Shown: piece after piece, positions 51,375 to 59,127 of the stretch | Layout of the letters: each line of letters opens with the position of its first letter | Position numbering within the stretch: position 1 is the first letter of the stretch | Source of the DNA: JAKLKS01 sp964370855 | Lineage (GTDB): Bacteria > Planctomycetota > JAJSAM01 > JAKLKS01 | Length of the DNA stretch: 59,127 bases | Direction: 5' to 3' | NCBI GenBank assembly: GCA_964370855.1 | Contig: CAYJMF010000012.1 | Coordinates: forward strand, 1-59,127 | Position numbers and translations under genes: made by a program | The notes under the pieces: model-generated | Seen by the model: only the letters and a program-made list of their open reading frames with translations | Database searches by the model: none | What the model was told of the DNA's origin: nothing

Positions 51375-54300
51375 GTGGATTCAGGCAGAGGTGCCTGGTA
51401 CCTGGGATCCATTCTGGTCGCGTGCTTCGTGTCCTCCGTCGGGGTTCATGGGCCGGCCCATCCCCTCGGACGCTCCCGGTCGCCCGAGCCAGGTGGCCGG
51501 GCCTCCCCTCCCGCCTGGCGCTTCAGCGCGCATGCTCTCGAGGAGAACCGGGGCCAGGTCAGGGGGCCGGTGCAGATCGTTGCGCGGGCGCGAGGGTTCA
51601 TCGGCCTGCTTTCCGCCCGTGAAGCGACGCTCGTCGTTCCTCCCGCGACGGATGGTGCCGCGGAGCGCCCACCTGGCAATCGAGGGCCTGCAGACTGTCT
51701 TCGCATCCGCTTTCGCGGGGCGATGGTCACCGGGAGACTTGGAGGAAGGACGCGGTTGCCCGGGGTGAGCAACTTCCTCATCGGGAACGACCCCGCCGGC
51801 TGGGTTACCGGCGTCCGCCGCTTCAGCGACGCATCGGCCCCGGGATTGTACCCGGGGGTTGACCTTCGCTGGTCCTGTGACCCGGCGGGCATCCTCTCCT
51901 ACGATTTCCGGGTCCGCCCGGGAACGGACCCGTCGAGCATCAGGATCGCCTTCGAAGGGGCGAGGGGAATCGAGATCGATGGGACCGGCGCCCTGGCAAT
52001 CCCCATGGACTCGGGGACTTTCCGCCACTCACCACCCAGGGCGTTCCAGTCCATCGACGGGAGCCTCCGGGAAGTGGAGTGCTTCTTCCGAATCCACGAG
52101 GATGGGGTAGCGAGCTTCCTCTGCCCGAAGTACGACGCTTCTCGACCCCTGGTCATCGACCCCTCGATCACCTTCTCGAGTTACGCCGGTGGAACCGACC
52201 TCGACCTTGGAAGCGCCGGCGTCGTCTCGGGCCCCGGCGGCTCCGTCTTCGTCTCGGGGGAGACCTTCTCGTCGAATTCCTATCCGACCCTCAATGCGTA
52301 CCAATCCGGCCTGCGTGGAACTTCGGATATGGTCGTCACCAGGTTCGCGGCGGATGGCACGCTGGTGTACTCGACCTACCTTGGCTCCGGTCAGTTCGAC
52401 AAGCCCGGCGCGCTCGGAGTCGATGCGGCGGGAGCGGCCTATGTCGTCGGCGCGACAGGATCCTCCTCCACGAACTACCCCCTCAAGACCGCGCTCCAGC
52501 CCTCCTTCGGGGGCGGGAACTACGACGCGGTTGTGACCAAACTGCACCCCTCCGGCAGTTCCCTCGTCTACTCCACCTTCCTCGGAGGCAGTGGAGACGA
52601 CGAGGCCACGGCAATAGCCGTCTCCGGGGACGGTGCCGTCACGGTCTGCGGAAGGACCAACTCGACGAACTTCCCCCTGGGCTCGCCCTACCAGTCCACC
52701 GTGGGCGGAGACTGGGACGCATTCGTCACGACGATCGACGCCACCGGGTCAACCATCGGCTTCTCCACCTACTTTGGCGGGAACAACGAAGACCGCATCC
52801 GTGGTGTCGGCACGGATCCGGAGGGGAAGATCTGGATCGGTGGTTGGACCCAGTCCACGAATCTCCCCCTCCATCTTTCGCTTCAGGAGACGCGGCTCGG
52901 TACGACGGATGCGTTCGTCGCGAGGCTCAACCCCACCCTCGGAACCCTGCTGTTCGCGACCTACCTCGGCGGTACGGGCAACGACCGATGCGAGGGGCTC
53001 GCGCTGGACGCGACCGGCGCCGTCTACGTCGCCGGGCTGACGGAGTCGTTGAACTTCCCGACGGTGAACCCCTTCCAGGCGCAATCCGGTGGCGGAACGC
53101 GGGACGCGTTCGTCGCCAGGCTGGCCAGGGACGGCTCCGCCTACGAGTACGCCACCTACCTTGGAGGCACCGGCCAGGAGCAGGCCTACGCCGTCTCCGT
53201 GAACGGAGCGGGCGAGTGCGTCGTCGGGGGGGGCACGAATTCCACGAACTTCCCCACGGTGGCACCTCTGCAGGCGCAGCGCGCCGGCCTGGAGGACGGG
53301 TTCATCGCGCGCTTTCATCAATCCGGAAGCTCCCTCCTCTTCTCGACCTACCTCGGCGGTGCGGCGAACGACTCGGTGCGGGGTGTCTCCGTCGAGGACC
53401 GCCAGGCGGCCGTCGGAGGCAACACGGCGTCCACGGACTTCCCCACGGCGGCTGCGCACCAGGATTCCAAGGCGGGCAGCACCGGCGACGAGGACGTCTT
53501 CGCCGCGAGGATCGACATCGGACGCGGCGCCCCGTTGCCGCCGTCCGACCTCTCCGGGTGGCTCGTCACCCTGACCGCCGTCGAGATCCGATGGGCGGAC
53601 CCGGGCGACGACGAGACGGGGATCACCGTCGAGCGGCGGACGGGGCAGGGAGCCTTCGCGGTAATCGCGATCCTGGGTCCGAACACACTTGGCTACGTCG
53701 ATTCCGGGCTGACCCCGGATACGGAGTTCATCTATCGCGTTCGGGCGTTCAACCAGGACGGGGAGTCCTTGCCGACGAGCGAAGTCGCGATCGCCACGCC
53801 GCCGACCCCTCTCACGCCTCCTGCAGCGCCATCCGGCCTGGAGGCGTCGGTGGTATCGGCGTACCAGGTCGACCTGACCTGGAGCGACAACAGCGATAAC
53901 GAGGAGTTCTTCCTGGTGTCCAGGGCCATCGGCGCGGGGAGTTTCTCGACTCGGGCGACACCTTCCATCGGAACCACTTCCTTCGCCGACACGACGGTGC
54001 TGCCGGATCGCATGTACTCCTGGAAGGTCCGCGCCGCCAATCCGATCGGATCGTCGCTCGATACCAACACCGTCAGCGTGACCCTTCCCTCCACCCTTCA
54101 GGTCGTCCTCGTGAAGGGGAAGGTGGCGGACAAGGCGTCCCCCGGCAGGGACGCGGTATCGCTGTCCGCGACCCTCGCCTTCGGGGCGGGCGCCCAGATC
54201 GGCACCTTTGACCCTGCGAGCCAGGGCCTCTCGGTCCGACTCGGCGACTTCGATGACGGCCCCTTCCTGAGCCTTGCCGGCGGTGTCGAAGGGTGGAGAC

Positions 54301-54545
54301 TCCGGAAGGGCAAGTGGACCTGGGCGAGCCCCAAGGGCTCTCTCTCGAAGGTCAGGGTCATCCTTGACCCTGAAACCGGGGCACTGTCCGTCAAGGCAAA
54401 GCGCCTCAGCCTTGCCGAGCCGGCGCTATCCAACCCGTTGCGCGTATCAATCAGTCTCGGGACCGATGCGGGCCACCTGGACGCCGATTGGCAGCCCCTG
54501 CGGAAGGTGGGCTATTGGAAGTATCCGGTGCCGTTGCTTAGGTAG
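51375..54545 (+). CDS. secreted SBBP beta-propeller protein with fibronectin III domains
   Basis: About 1056 residues from GTG at 51375, preferred because GGGGAGGG lies 4-5 nt upstream and it opens a signal-like segment (WYLGSILVACFVSSVGV); the ATG at 51327 lacks a ribosome site. An N-terminal beta domain (FSAHALEENRGQVRGPVQ, PGVDLRWSCDPAGILSYDFR) matches the leader of SBBP proteins. About six to seven SBBP repeats follow, recognisable by (Y/F)STYLGGxxxD and TNSTNFP motifs. Two fibronectin III-like domains (LSGWLVTLTAVEIRWADPGD; APSGLEASVVSAYQVDLTWS) and a C-terminal beta region complete it. Probably a cell-surface or secreted adhesin. GC is about 62%, lower than upstream genes. Confidence 0.85.
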   Translation: MDSGRGAWYLGSILVACFVSSVGVHGPAHPLGRSRSPEPGGRASPPAWRFSAHALEENRGQVRGPVQIVARARGFIGLLSAREATLVVPPATDGAAERPPGNRGPADCLRIRFRGAMVTGRLGGRTRLPGVSNFLIGNDPAGWVTGVRRFSDASAPGLYPGVDLRWSCDPAGILSYDFRVRPGTDPSSIRIAFEGARGIEIDGTGALAIPMDSGTFRHSPPRAFQSIDGSLREVECFFRIHEDGVASFLCPKYDASRPLVIDPSITFSSYAGGTDLDLGSAGVVSGPGGSVFVSGETFSSNSYPTLNAYQSGLRGTSDMVVTRFAADGTLVYSTYLGSGQFDKPGALGVDAAGAAYVVGATGSSSTNYPLKTALQPSFGGGNYDAVVTKLHPSGSSLVYSTFLGGSGDDEATAIAVSGDGAVTVCGRTNSTNFPLGSPYQSTVGGDWDAFVTTIDATGSTIGFSTYFGGNNEDRIRGVGTDPEGKIWIGGWTQSTNLPLHLSLQETRLGTTDAFVARLNPTLGTLLFATYLGGTGNDRCEGLALDATGAVYVAGLTESLNFPTVNPFQAQSGGGTRDAFVARLARDGSAYEYATYLGGTGQEQAYAVSVNGAGECVVGGGTNSTNFPTVAPLQAQRAGLEDGFIARFHQSGSSLLFSTYLGGAANDSVRGVSVEDRQAAVGGNTASTDFPTAAAHQDSKAGSTGDEDVFAARIDIGRGAPLPPSDLSGWLVTLTAVEIRWADPGDDETGITVERRTGQGAFAVIAILGPNTLGYVDSGLTPDTEFIYRVRAFNQDGESLPTSEVAIATPPTPLTPPAAPSGLEASVVSAYQVDLTWSDNSDNEEFFLVSRAIGAGSFSTRATPSIGTTSFADTTVLPDRMYSWKVRAANPIGSSLDTNTVSVTLPSTLQVVLVKGKVADKASPGRDAVSLSATLAFGAGAQIGTFDPASQGLSVRLGDFDDGPFLSLAGGVEGWRLRKGKWTWASPKGSLSKVRVILDPETGALSVKAKRLSLAEPALSNPLRVSISLGTDAGHLDADWQPLRKVGYWKYPVPLLR

Positions 54546-54836
54546 CCCGCAGGAGGGCAAGGAGCCCTCTTGCCGGCGCGGCCCATGCTCGTTGGCGGGA
54601 TGAGGTGTCGCGAGGTTTCGCCAGTCCTCGGATAGGAGTCCCTTCCCGGTAGTCCGTCGCCATGGCCCCGTCACCCGGCACCACTTGACGAGAGTCATGC
54701 CACCGGCGGAATCTCCCGCCCGAGCAACGTGTGCCCCCTGTCTTCATCAGCGGAGGGCGATGATCTGTCCGCTGAGGGTGGCGGGAGAGGCTGCCGCGGC
54801 GAGGGCCGTATCGGCAAAGGGACGATTGGAGGAGTC
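54546..54836. other. intergenic stretch without a convincing gene
   Basis: Downstream of the SBBP gene. A weak stem GAGGG-CAAGGAG-CCCTC lies just past the stop and could terminate it. TTGACG near 54685 may be a -35 box, but no good -10 follows. ORFs on either strand here have Arg/Pro-rich shadow-like composition. Confidence 0.4.
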
Positions 54837-55178
54837 ATGGGGGGAAGGGACGGACGGGGAAACCGAGGGCGCCGGGAGGTCCATGCCCATCGACCCGGTC
54901 CCGGGATGGCAGGGCCGTCGTTTTCAAGAGGGGAAGCTGAGCCTCTGTTTGCCGTCCTCCAGGCGCACGAGGGGGGCGACGACGGGCCTATGGACCGCTG
55001 GGACCGTGAGACGAAGCCGAAGTGGCTTCGCATCCAGCGTCGCTGGGTCCCTCCGTGGGTGGACGAGGAGAGGAGTGGTCGTCGCAGGGCGAAGCAACTC
55101 TGCAGCTGTGGCGCGACGCTGCGGCCCAGTGTCCGGCGCAGGGGAGGGGTACTCCCTGAACCTCGAGGGAGTGAGTGA
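54837..55178 (+). CDS. possible small Arg/Trp-rich protein
   Basis: 113 residues from the ATG at 54837, supported by TTGGAGGAG 2-4 nt upstream. The N-terminal half is Gly/Arg-rich and unremarkable. The second half (from MDRWDRETKPKWLRIQRRWV to CSCGATLRP) has a protein-like mix with four Trp and a CSC pair. No family was recognised. It precedes the ECF-like sigma gene by 105 bp in the same direction. It may be spurious, since overlapping minus-strand ORFs of similar size exist. Confidence 0.35.
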   Translation: MGGRDGRGNRGRREVHAHRPGPGMAGPSFSRGEAEPLFAVLQAHEGGDDGPMDRWDRETKPKWLRIQRRWVPPWVDEERSGRRRAKQLCSCGATLRPSVRRRGGVLPEPRGSE

Positions 55179-55283
55179 ATGTCCCCCCCCATGGGCGGGC
55201 GCGGTCTGCCGGCGCGGCCTGTGTCGTTTGCGGGGGACGCGTGCCGTGGGCGGCCGGACGTAGGGTCCGGCCGGGAGGGCGCG

Positions 55284-55940
55284 ATGCGACTGACGGGGAA
55301 GAACGGACGCCAGTGGACGGCCGGGGGGTGGCTGCTCCTCTACGACGAGGACCCGGGGGAGGCGGGCCCGATCCTGGAGACCCTCGCGCATCGCGCGACG
55401 GCGCGAGTGCCACGGCGGGCATGGGACGGGGACGACGCCGCGCACGATGTGGTGGTTCGCGCCCTGAAGGACGACTGCGCGGCGCTTCGGAGAGTGCGGG
55501 ACCCCGGTACGCCTCTGTCGGCGTGGCTACACGGGTGCGTCCGGAACCTCTTCCGTGAGAAGGAGAAGGAGAAGGAGAAGTCAGCCACCCGGGTTGAGGA
55601 ACTCGCCGGCCCGGCCCCCTCCCCGTTTGCCCACGCGGTGGTCCGCGAGGAAGTAGGGAGGGCCTTGGCGCTTCTCGCGTCCCTACCCCTGCCCTATGGG
55701 TTCGTCCTCTACCTCCAGTGCGTCGAAGGAATGAGCCATGCTGAGATTCACATTGCCCTCCGTGCCTATCGCCGTGTCGGGCGCGACCGGATCGACCAGA
55801 TGATCCGCGAAGGTCACGAGATGTGCCGTGCCTCCGAGGACTGTGAAGGCCTCCGGAAGAAGTGGCCGAGTCGGTACAACCCGAAGAAAAACCCGTGGTT
55901 CGCTACCCCCCTCCCCCCACTTCCACCACCTGCATGGTAG
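55284..55940 (+). CDS. divergent ECF-like sigma factor
   Basis: 218 residues. GGGAGGGC precedes the ATG at 55284. Region-2-like helices lie around residues 25-90 (RAWDGDDAAHDVVVRALKDD, then LSAWLHGCVRNLFREKEKEK, the usual end of region 2). A region-4-like segment follows near 125-175 (SLPLPYGFVLYLQCVEGMSHAEIHIALR, helix-turn-helix). The tail ends in a Pro-rich NPWFATPLPPLPPPAW. Conservation is weak, so core binding is inferred. It precedes a secreted protein and a membrane-anchored protein in the same direction, a layout suggestive of a sigma factor with an external sensor. Confidence 0.7.
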   Translation: MRLTGKNGRQWTAGGWLLLYDEDPGEAGPILETLAHRATARVPRRAWDGDDAAHDVVVRALKDDCAALRRVRDPGTPLSAWLHGCVRNLFREKEKEKEKSATRVEELAGPAPSPFAHAVVREEVGRALALLASLPLPYGFVLYLQCVEGMSHAEIHIALRAYRRVGRDRIDQMIREGHEMCRASEDCEGLRKKWPSRYNPKKNPWFATPLPPLPPPAW

Positions 55941-56073
55941 TGGGGCGCTTCAGGGGCCCCGGATCGGAGAGACGCAGGGGTTTGCCCCGTGCCGCCAAGG
56001 GCCAGGGAAGGCAACGGAATTCGCCGGCCCCCATCGCAGGCTACGCCGCGGTGCCCTTCCTGGGTGGAGGACG

Positions 56074-56094
56074 AACAGTTGACGACGAACTGTT
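56074..56094. promoter_or_regulatory. AACAGTT inverted repeat upstream of the secreted protein gene
   Basis: AACAGTT (56074-56080) and AACTGTT (56088-56094) are exact inverted copies with a 7-bp centre, about 85 bp before the ATG at 56179 and next to TTGACG (56096-56101). The AT content is unusual here. A regulator-binding site is plausible; no -10 box is obvious. Confidence 0.4.
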
Positions 56095-56178
56095 GTTGAC
56101 GTCTTGCCCCGACCCCGCGGGGGGGCCGGGTGCGTATCATGGGCAAGTCATGGCGATGTGTTCACGTGGAGGTGGCAA

Positions 56179-56703
56179 ATGACCAAGTTCGGGGCCGTAG
56201 GCCTCGTCTTCGGAATGTCGATTCTGGCGCCATCCGCTGCCGCGATGACGGCATCGATCGAGGTGCAAGCGGTCCGTACCCCGGGGCCGCCGCCAACCAC
56301 GACGTTCGTGGCGGAAGTCTGCATCTGCATGTCCACTTCCGAACTCGCAGCCCTCCTCGCGGTCCAGCCGATGCCAACTGTGAACGTCACTATCGGCGGC
56401 GCCTGCACCGTGACTGAGAACGACCCCATCGACGACGATGAGCTCACTGCGACCCTTGCTGCAGCCGCATACGCCGTTCCCTACATGTGGACCCTCAACG
56501 ATGCCTGTCCCCCTTCGCCGCCGACCTGTATCCCCTTCGCAACGCTCGCGCCTCCCGTGCCGGACCCCTCCTATGGAGCGGAGAATCCCGGAGAGTTCCA
56601 GCTTGGTGCCGCGGGCAGTCAGGAGGGTACGGTCCCAGCTGGAACCACCGTGACCGTTGGGCCGGTGGCCACCTCCCCGTCGATGCCGAACCGGTCCTCC
56701 TAG
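56179..56703 (+). CDS. small secreted protein of unknown function
   Basis: 174 residues. GGAGG 6 nt upstream fixes the ATG at 56179. A signal peptide (MTKFGAVGLVFGMSILAPSA, cleavage near AAAM) is followed by an acidic mature protein with four or five Cys (VCICM, ACTV, DACPPSPPTC), perhaps disulphide-bonded outside the cytoplasm. The end is Ser/Pro-rich. No known domain. It lies between the ECF-like sigma gene and the large anchored protein, so it could be an accessory part of the same system. Confidence 0.7.
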   Translation: MTKFGAVGLVFGMSILAPSAAAMTASIEVQAVRTPGPPPTTTFVAEVCICMSTSELAALLAVQPMPTVNVTIGGACTVTENDPIDDDELTATLAAAAYAVPYMWTLNDACPPSPPTCIPFATLAPPVPDPSYGAENPGEFQLGAAGSQEGTVPAGTTVTVGPVATSPSMPNRSS

Positions 56704-56777
56704 GCCGCGAATCAGCGGTCCCCGAGATTCATGGCGCTCTCGGTCGTGGACCCTCGGAAGGGAACGCAGGCCCCCAT

Positions 56778-59078
56778 ATGCGTCTACGAACCTCGGCGGT
56801 AGCGGTGGCGCTGTCCGCGCTGGTACTGGCCGGGGTGTTGGCGTGGCTCAGTGCGGTTGCACGGGAGGTCCCGGTTGCAGCGCCACATGGACAATCGCCC
56901 CGTCCCGCACCTGCAATTGCCAGCGGCAGCGGCCGTCCGCCGGAGCTGGCCGGTGATCTGGAGATCGTCGGTGCTCCGGACTGCGGGACATCGGAACTGG
57001 AGGTCTCCATACGCGGACCAGAGGGGCCGAAAGTGGATTTTCCCGAGGTCCGCCTCGTGATGGCGAGTCGGGCCGCATTCACTCTGGTACAGGGCGCCAC
57101 TCCAGATCGCTTTCACACTGCCATGCCGGTTCCGAACGGTGATTACGAGCTCCGGGTCACGGACCGCGAATCGGGATGGACCGCCAGGTATCCGGTACGG
57201 ATGCCAAGGGACCGCCTCCTCGAGGTGGAGTTCCGGGTGCCGACCGCACCGCTGGATGTCGAAGTGCAGGACCCCGACGGAGTGCCCTTCGTCGGCTCCC
57301 TTGAAGTGACCCTGGCGTCGCGCCCTCGTGGAAGCGACTTCGCGGTCCGGCACGGCATGGTGCACCTGGGGGAAGGCTCTCTCGGCGATGATGCGTTCGG
57401 AACCGTCCCCGTGGTCTCGACGACCCGACGTGTCGCCGGACCGCGCTTTCGGGTCGAGCGGAAGTCCGGGGCGGCGATCCGCGTCGAGGTCCAGGATGCG
57501 GCCGGGCTGCGGGCGGCGCGGTGGGCGTTCCCCGAGGGGAGCGGCCCGTTGGTGCTTCGACTGGCAGAGCGGTCCACGGCCAGGATCCGGGTCTTGCACG
57601 GGGGGAGACCCGCGCCCGAGGGGGCGAAAGTTCGCGCTATCACCTGGGGTGCCATGTCCCACCCTTCGTGGACCGCATCGGTTGACGCCGAGGGCAGGGC
57701 GGACTTCGCATCCATGGAACAGGCTCCGGCATACGCATTACTGCTGTTCCTCGGCGGCGCCGAACCGGGGACGGCGCCGGACGCCGTGTCGCTCATCGAG
57801 GACGAGGAGGAGGCGCGCTTCGCCTGGAGCCGGATGCGGACGGAGCTCGGCCTCGCCATCGACTTCGAGTGCCGGGCCCCGCGGACCTGGCGGGTCGAGC
57901 CCACCGGGGGCGTGGAGAACAGGCCCGGGAGCCTGGCGCTCTGGCTCCTGACCTCCCTCGAGCCGTCCGGAGCCCGCCCGCCCGCGGCGCCGCTCGGGGA
58001 GTGGTCGGTGGGCGACGACGGGACCGTGCTGTTGCCGGGAATCGCGCTCCATCCGTTCGTGGAAATCACGTCCGGAATGCCGGACGCCGGGGTTCGGTGG
58101 ATAGCGGACGCGAGCGACGGAACGCTACGTGGCCATTCAAGGGAACTCTCGGGGGCCGTGTCGAGCGAAGGCAAGGCGATTCAAGGGGCGCAGGTGGACT
58201 GGGCTCCCGCACGGGAGGGGGTCGGTTTCCGCGCATTCCGGCGGTCGCGTGTTCTGTCGGACCTCGCGGGGAGATTCGCCATACGAACCGACGGTGATGG
58301 TCAAGGTGTCGTTCGCGTCTCGGCAGACGGCTACCGAACCCGAACATGGACGGTGGATTTGGCGACCCCGCTTCCGGTCTCGCTGGTGCTCACGCCGGTC
58401 GGGACGCGTACGATCCGACTGTCGGGGGGAGAGGGCATGGGGCCCGCGCACGTCACCGTGGCGGGCAGGGGTTCCTTCCGAGAACTCGTCAGCGGGGCCA
58501 CGGAGTTCGAGGCCTTCGAGGGTGACGGACCATACACCATTCGCATTGCGTTTCGCGAACAGGGAGTCGACTTCTGGGAGACCAGGTCCCTCGCCGGAGA
58601 CTCGGGGCTGGAGTTGTCCGTTCCCCCGCTTCGCGAACAAAGGGTGGCCGTGACCGCCCCCCCGGACCTCGGCCCACTGACTCTCATGGTGAGGGCGTTC
58701 TTGTCCGACGGCGCGGATCGACTGACGATGGTCGCCGTTGGCGATGTCGAGAATGGCGTGGCCACAGTGCGCCTGCCCACCGACACTACGACGGTCCTCC
58801 TGTCCGTCGTTGGTGGTGACTCCGGGTCCGTGCCCGGAACTGCCGCACCATGCGTCGAGTACTGGCGTTGGTCCGGCCCCGCTACCGAGGTCCCCGCCTC
58901 CGTCGAGTTGTCGGAAACCAACGGCGCGTCCGTGGAAGTCCAGCCGTCGGGCCATGAGGGGGTTCTCGTGTTCAGCGTCGGCAGTACATGGCGCAAGGTA
59001 GTGACCGTGCTCGAGGCGGGTCCGCCATTGGACGTGAGGATGCCCCCCATGAAGCCGCCCCTGATGGTCGGCCCCTGA
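56778..59078 (+). CDS. large membrane-anchored protein with carboxypeptidase-regulatory-like domains
   Basis: 766 residues from the ATG at 56778, which begins an anchor or signal helix (RTSAVAVALSALVLAGVLAW). The remainder is beta-rich and probably extracytoplasmic. LDVEVQDPDGVPFVGSLEVT (~155) and LSGAVSSEGKAIQGAQVDW (~455) with DLAGRFAIRTDGDGQGVVRV resemble CarboxypepD_reg repeats, the same type as in the sigma fusion at 36494. The end is Pro/Met-rich. No catalytic site is seen. With the ECF-like sigma gene upstream it may be the sensor half of a split version of that fusion. This is inferred from order and domain type only. Confidence 0.75.
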   Translation: MRLRTSAVAVALSALVLAGVLAWLSAVAREVPVAAPHGQSPRPAPAIASGSGRPPELAGDLEIVGAPDCGTSELEVSIRGPEGPKVDFPEVRLVMASRAAFTLVQGATPDRFHTAMPVPNGDYELRVTDRESGWTARYPVRMPRDRLLEVEFRVPTAPLDVEVQDPDGVPFVGSLEVTLASRPRGSDFAVRHGMVHLGEGSLGDDAFGTVPVVSTTRRVAGPRFRVERKSGAAIRVEVQDAAGLRAARWAFPEGSGPLVLRLAERSTARIRVLHGGRPAPEGAKVRAITWGAMSHPSWTASVDAEGRADFASMEQAPAYALLLFLGGAEPGTAPDAVSLIEDEEEARFAWSRMRTELGLAIDFECRAPRTWRVEPTGGVENRPGSLALWLLTSLEPSGARPPAAPLGEWSVGDDGTVLLPGIALHPFVEITSGMPDAGVRWIADASDGTLRGHSRELSGAVSSEGKAIQGAQVDWAPAREGVGFRAFRRSRVLSDLAGRFAIRTDGDGQGVVRVSADGYRTRTWTVDLATPLPVSLVLTPVGTRTIRLSGGEGMGPAHVTVAGRGSFRELVSGATEFEAFEGDGPYTIRIAFREQGVDFWETRSLAGDSGLELSVPPLREQRVAVTAPPDLGPLTLMVRAFLSDGADRLTMVAVGDVENGVATVRLPTDTTTVLLSVVGGDSGSVPGTAAPCVEYWRWSGPATEVPASVELSETNGASVEVQPSGHEGVLVFSVGSTWRKVVTVLEAGPPLDVRMPPMKPPLMVGP

Positions 59079-59127
59079 GTGATCCCCTCATTGTCGCGGG
59101 GTGATCGTAGCGTTGGGCCATGAACAC

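Noticed and set aside
54695..55445. several overlapping minus-strand frames of 140-175 codons
   Set aside because: They are Pro/Arg/Ser-rich, have no clear ribosome sites and conflict with the better supported plus-strand sigma gene.

Overview
The window is a piece of a very GC-rich bacterial chromosome, above 70% GC in most of the coding sequence. It is probably draft or metagenome-derived: two runs of ten N are present (8930-8939 and 13356-13365), and homopolymer tracts sit beside one gap and inside one gene. The gene style suggests Planctomycetota or a relative. This rests on extracytoplasmic-function sigma domains fused to or followed by membrane-anchored carboxypeptidase-regulatory-like repeats, many secreted TPR/HEAT/beta-propeller proteins, and a eukaryote-like UDP-sugar pyrophosphorylase. 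No rRNA, tRNA, CRISPR array, transposase or prophage gene was recognised, so the phylum is an inference.

Layout. 1-6.3 kb (+): a lipoprotein, a TPR protein, a secreted alpha/beta-hydrolase-like protein that appears to lack its nucleophile serine, a membrane spermidine-synthase-like protein and another TPR protein. 6.4-13.2 kb (-): three tandem paralogous secreted HEAT-repeat proteins. Each is preceded by a sequence resembling a sigma-54 -24/-12 promoter, and they are separated by long hairpin elements where the assembly breaks. 13.4-16.8 kb: a PrkA-type serine kinase divergent from a Cas4/AddB-like Fe-S nuclease. 17-23.7 kb: membrane and secreted proteins, a DHH phosphoesterase, leucyl aminopeptidase, an orphan type II secretion F-like protein and a cupin.

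23.7-36.4 kb (-) is the housekeeping core: thpR-recA-cupin-alaS, then rpmF-plsX-fabD-fabG-acpP-fabF, then a UDP-N-acetylhexosamine pyrophosphorylase and ddl. Together it covers recombination, alanyl-tRNA charging, fatty acid synthesis and peptidoglycan precursor supply. No fabH lies in the fab cluster. thpR is split by a G14/C30 homopolymer tract.

36.5-49.3 kb (-): a 1236-residue sigma factor fused through a membrane segment to about eight extracytoplasmic beta-sandwich repeats; then a PfkB kinase, an UPF0104-type membrane protein with a large extra loop, a HEAT lipoprotein, a proline-rich anchored protein, a large HELGH metallopeptidase-like protein and a two-subunit transketolase.

49.4-59.1 kb (+): a TPR/FG-GAP/UnbV lipoprotein. 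From about 51.3 kb GC drops to roughly 62-64%. Here lie a giant SBBP beta-propeller/fibronectin III protein, a small Arg-rich ORF, a divergent ECF-like sigma factor, a small secreted protein and a large membrane-anchored protein. That last group looks like an unfused counterpart of the sigma/sensor fusion at 36.5-40.2 kb.

Most promising for novelty: the sigma-54-linked HEAT array, the transmembrane sigma factor together with its possible split counterpart, and the long inverted-repeat elements beside the HEAT genes.
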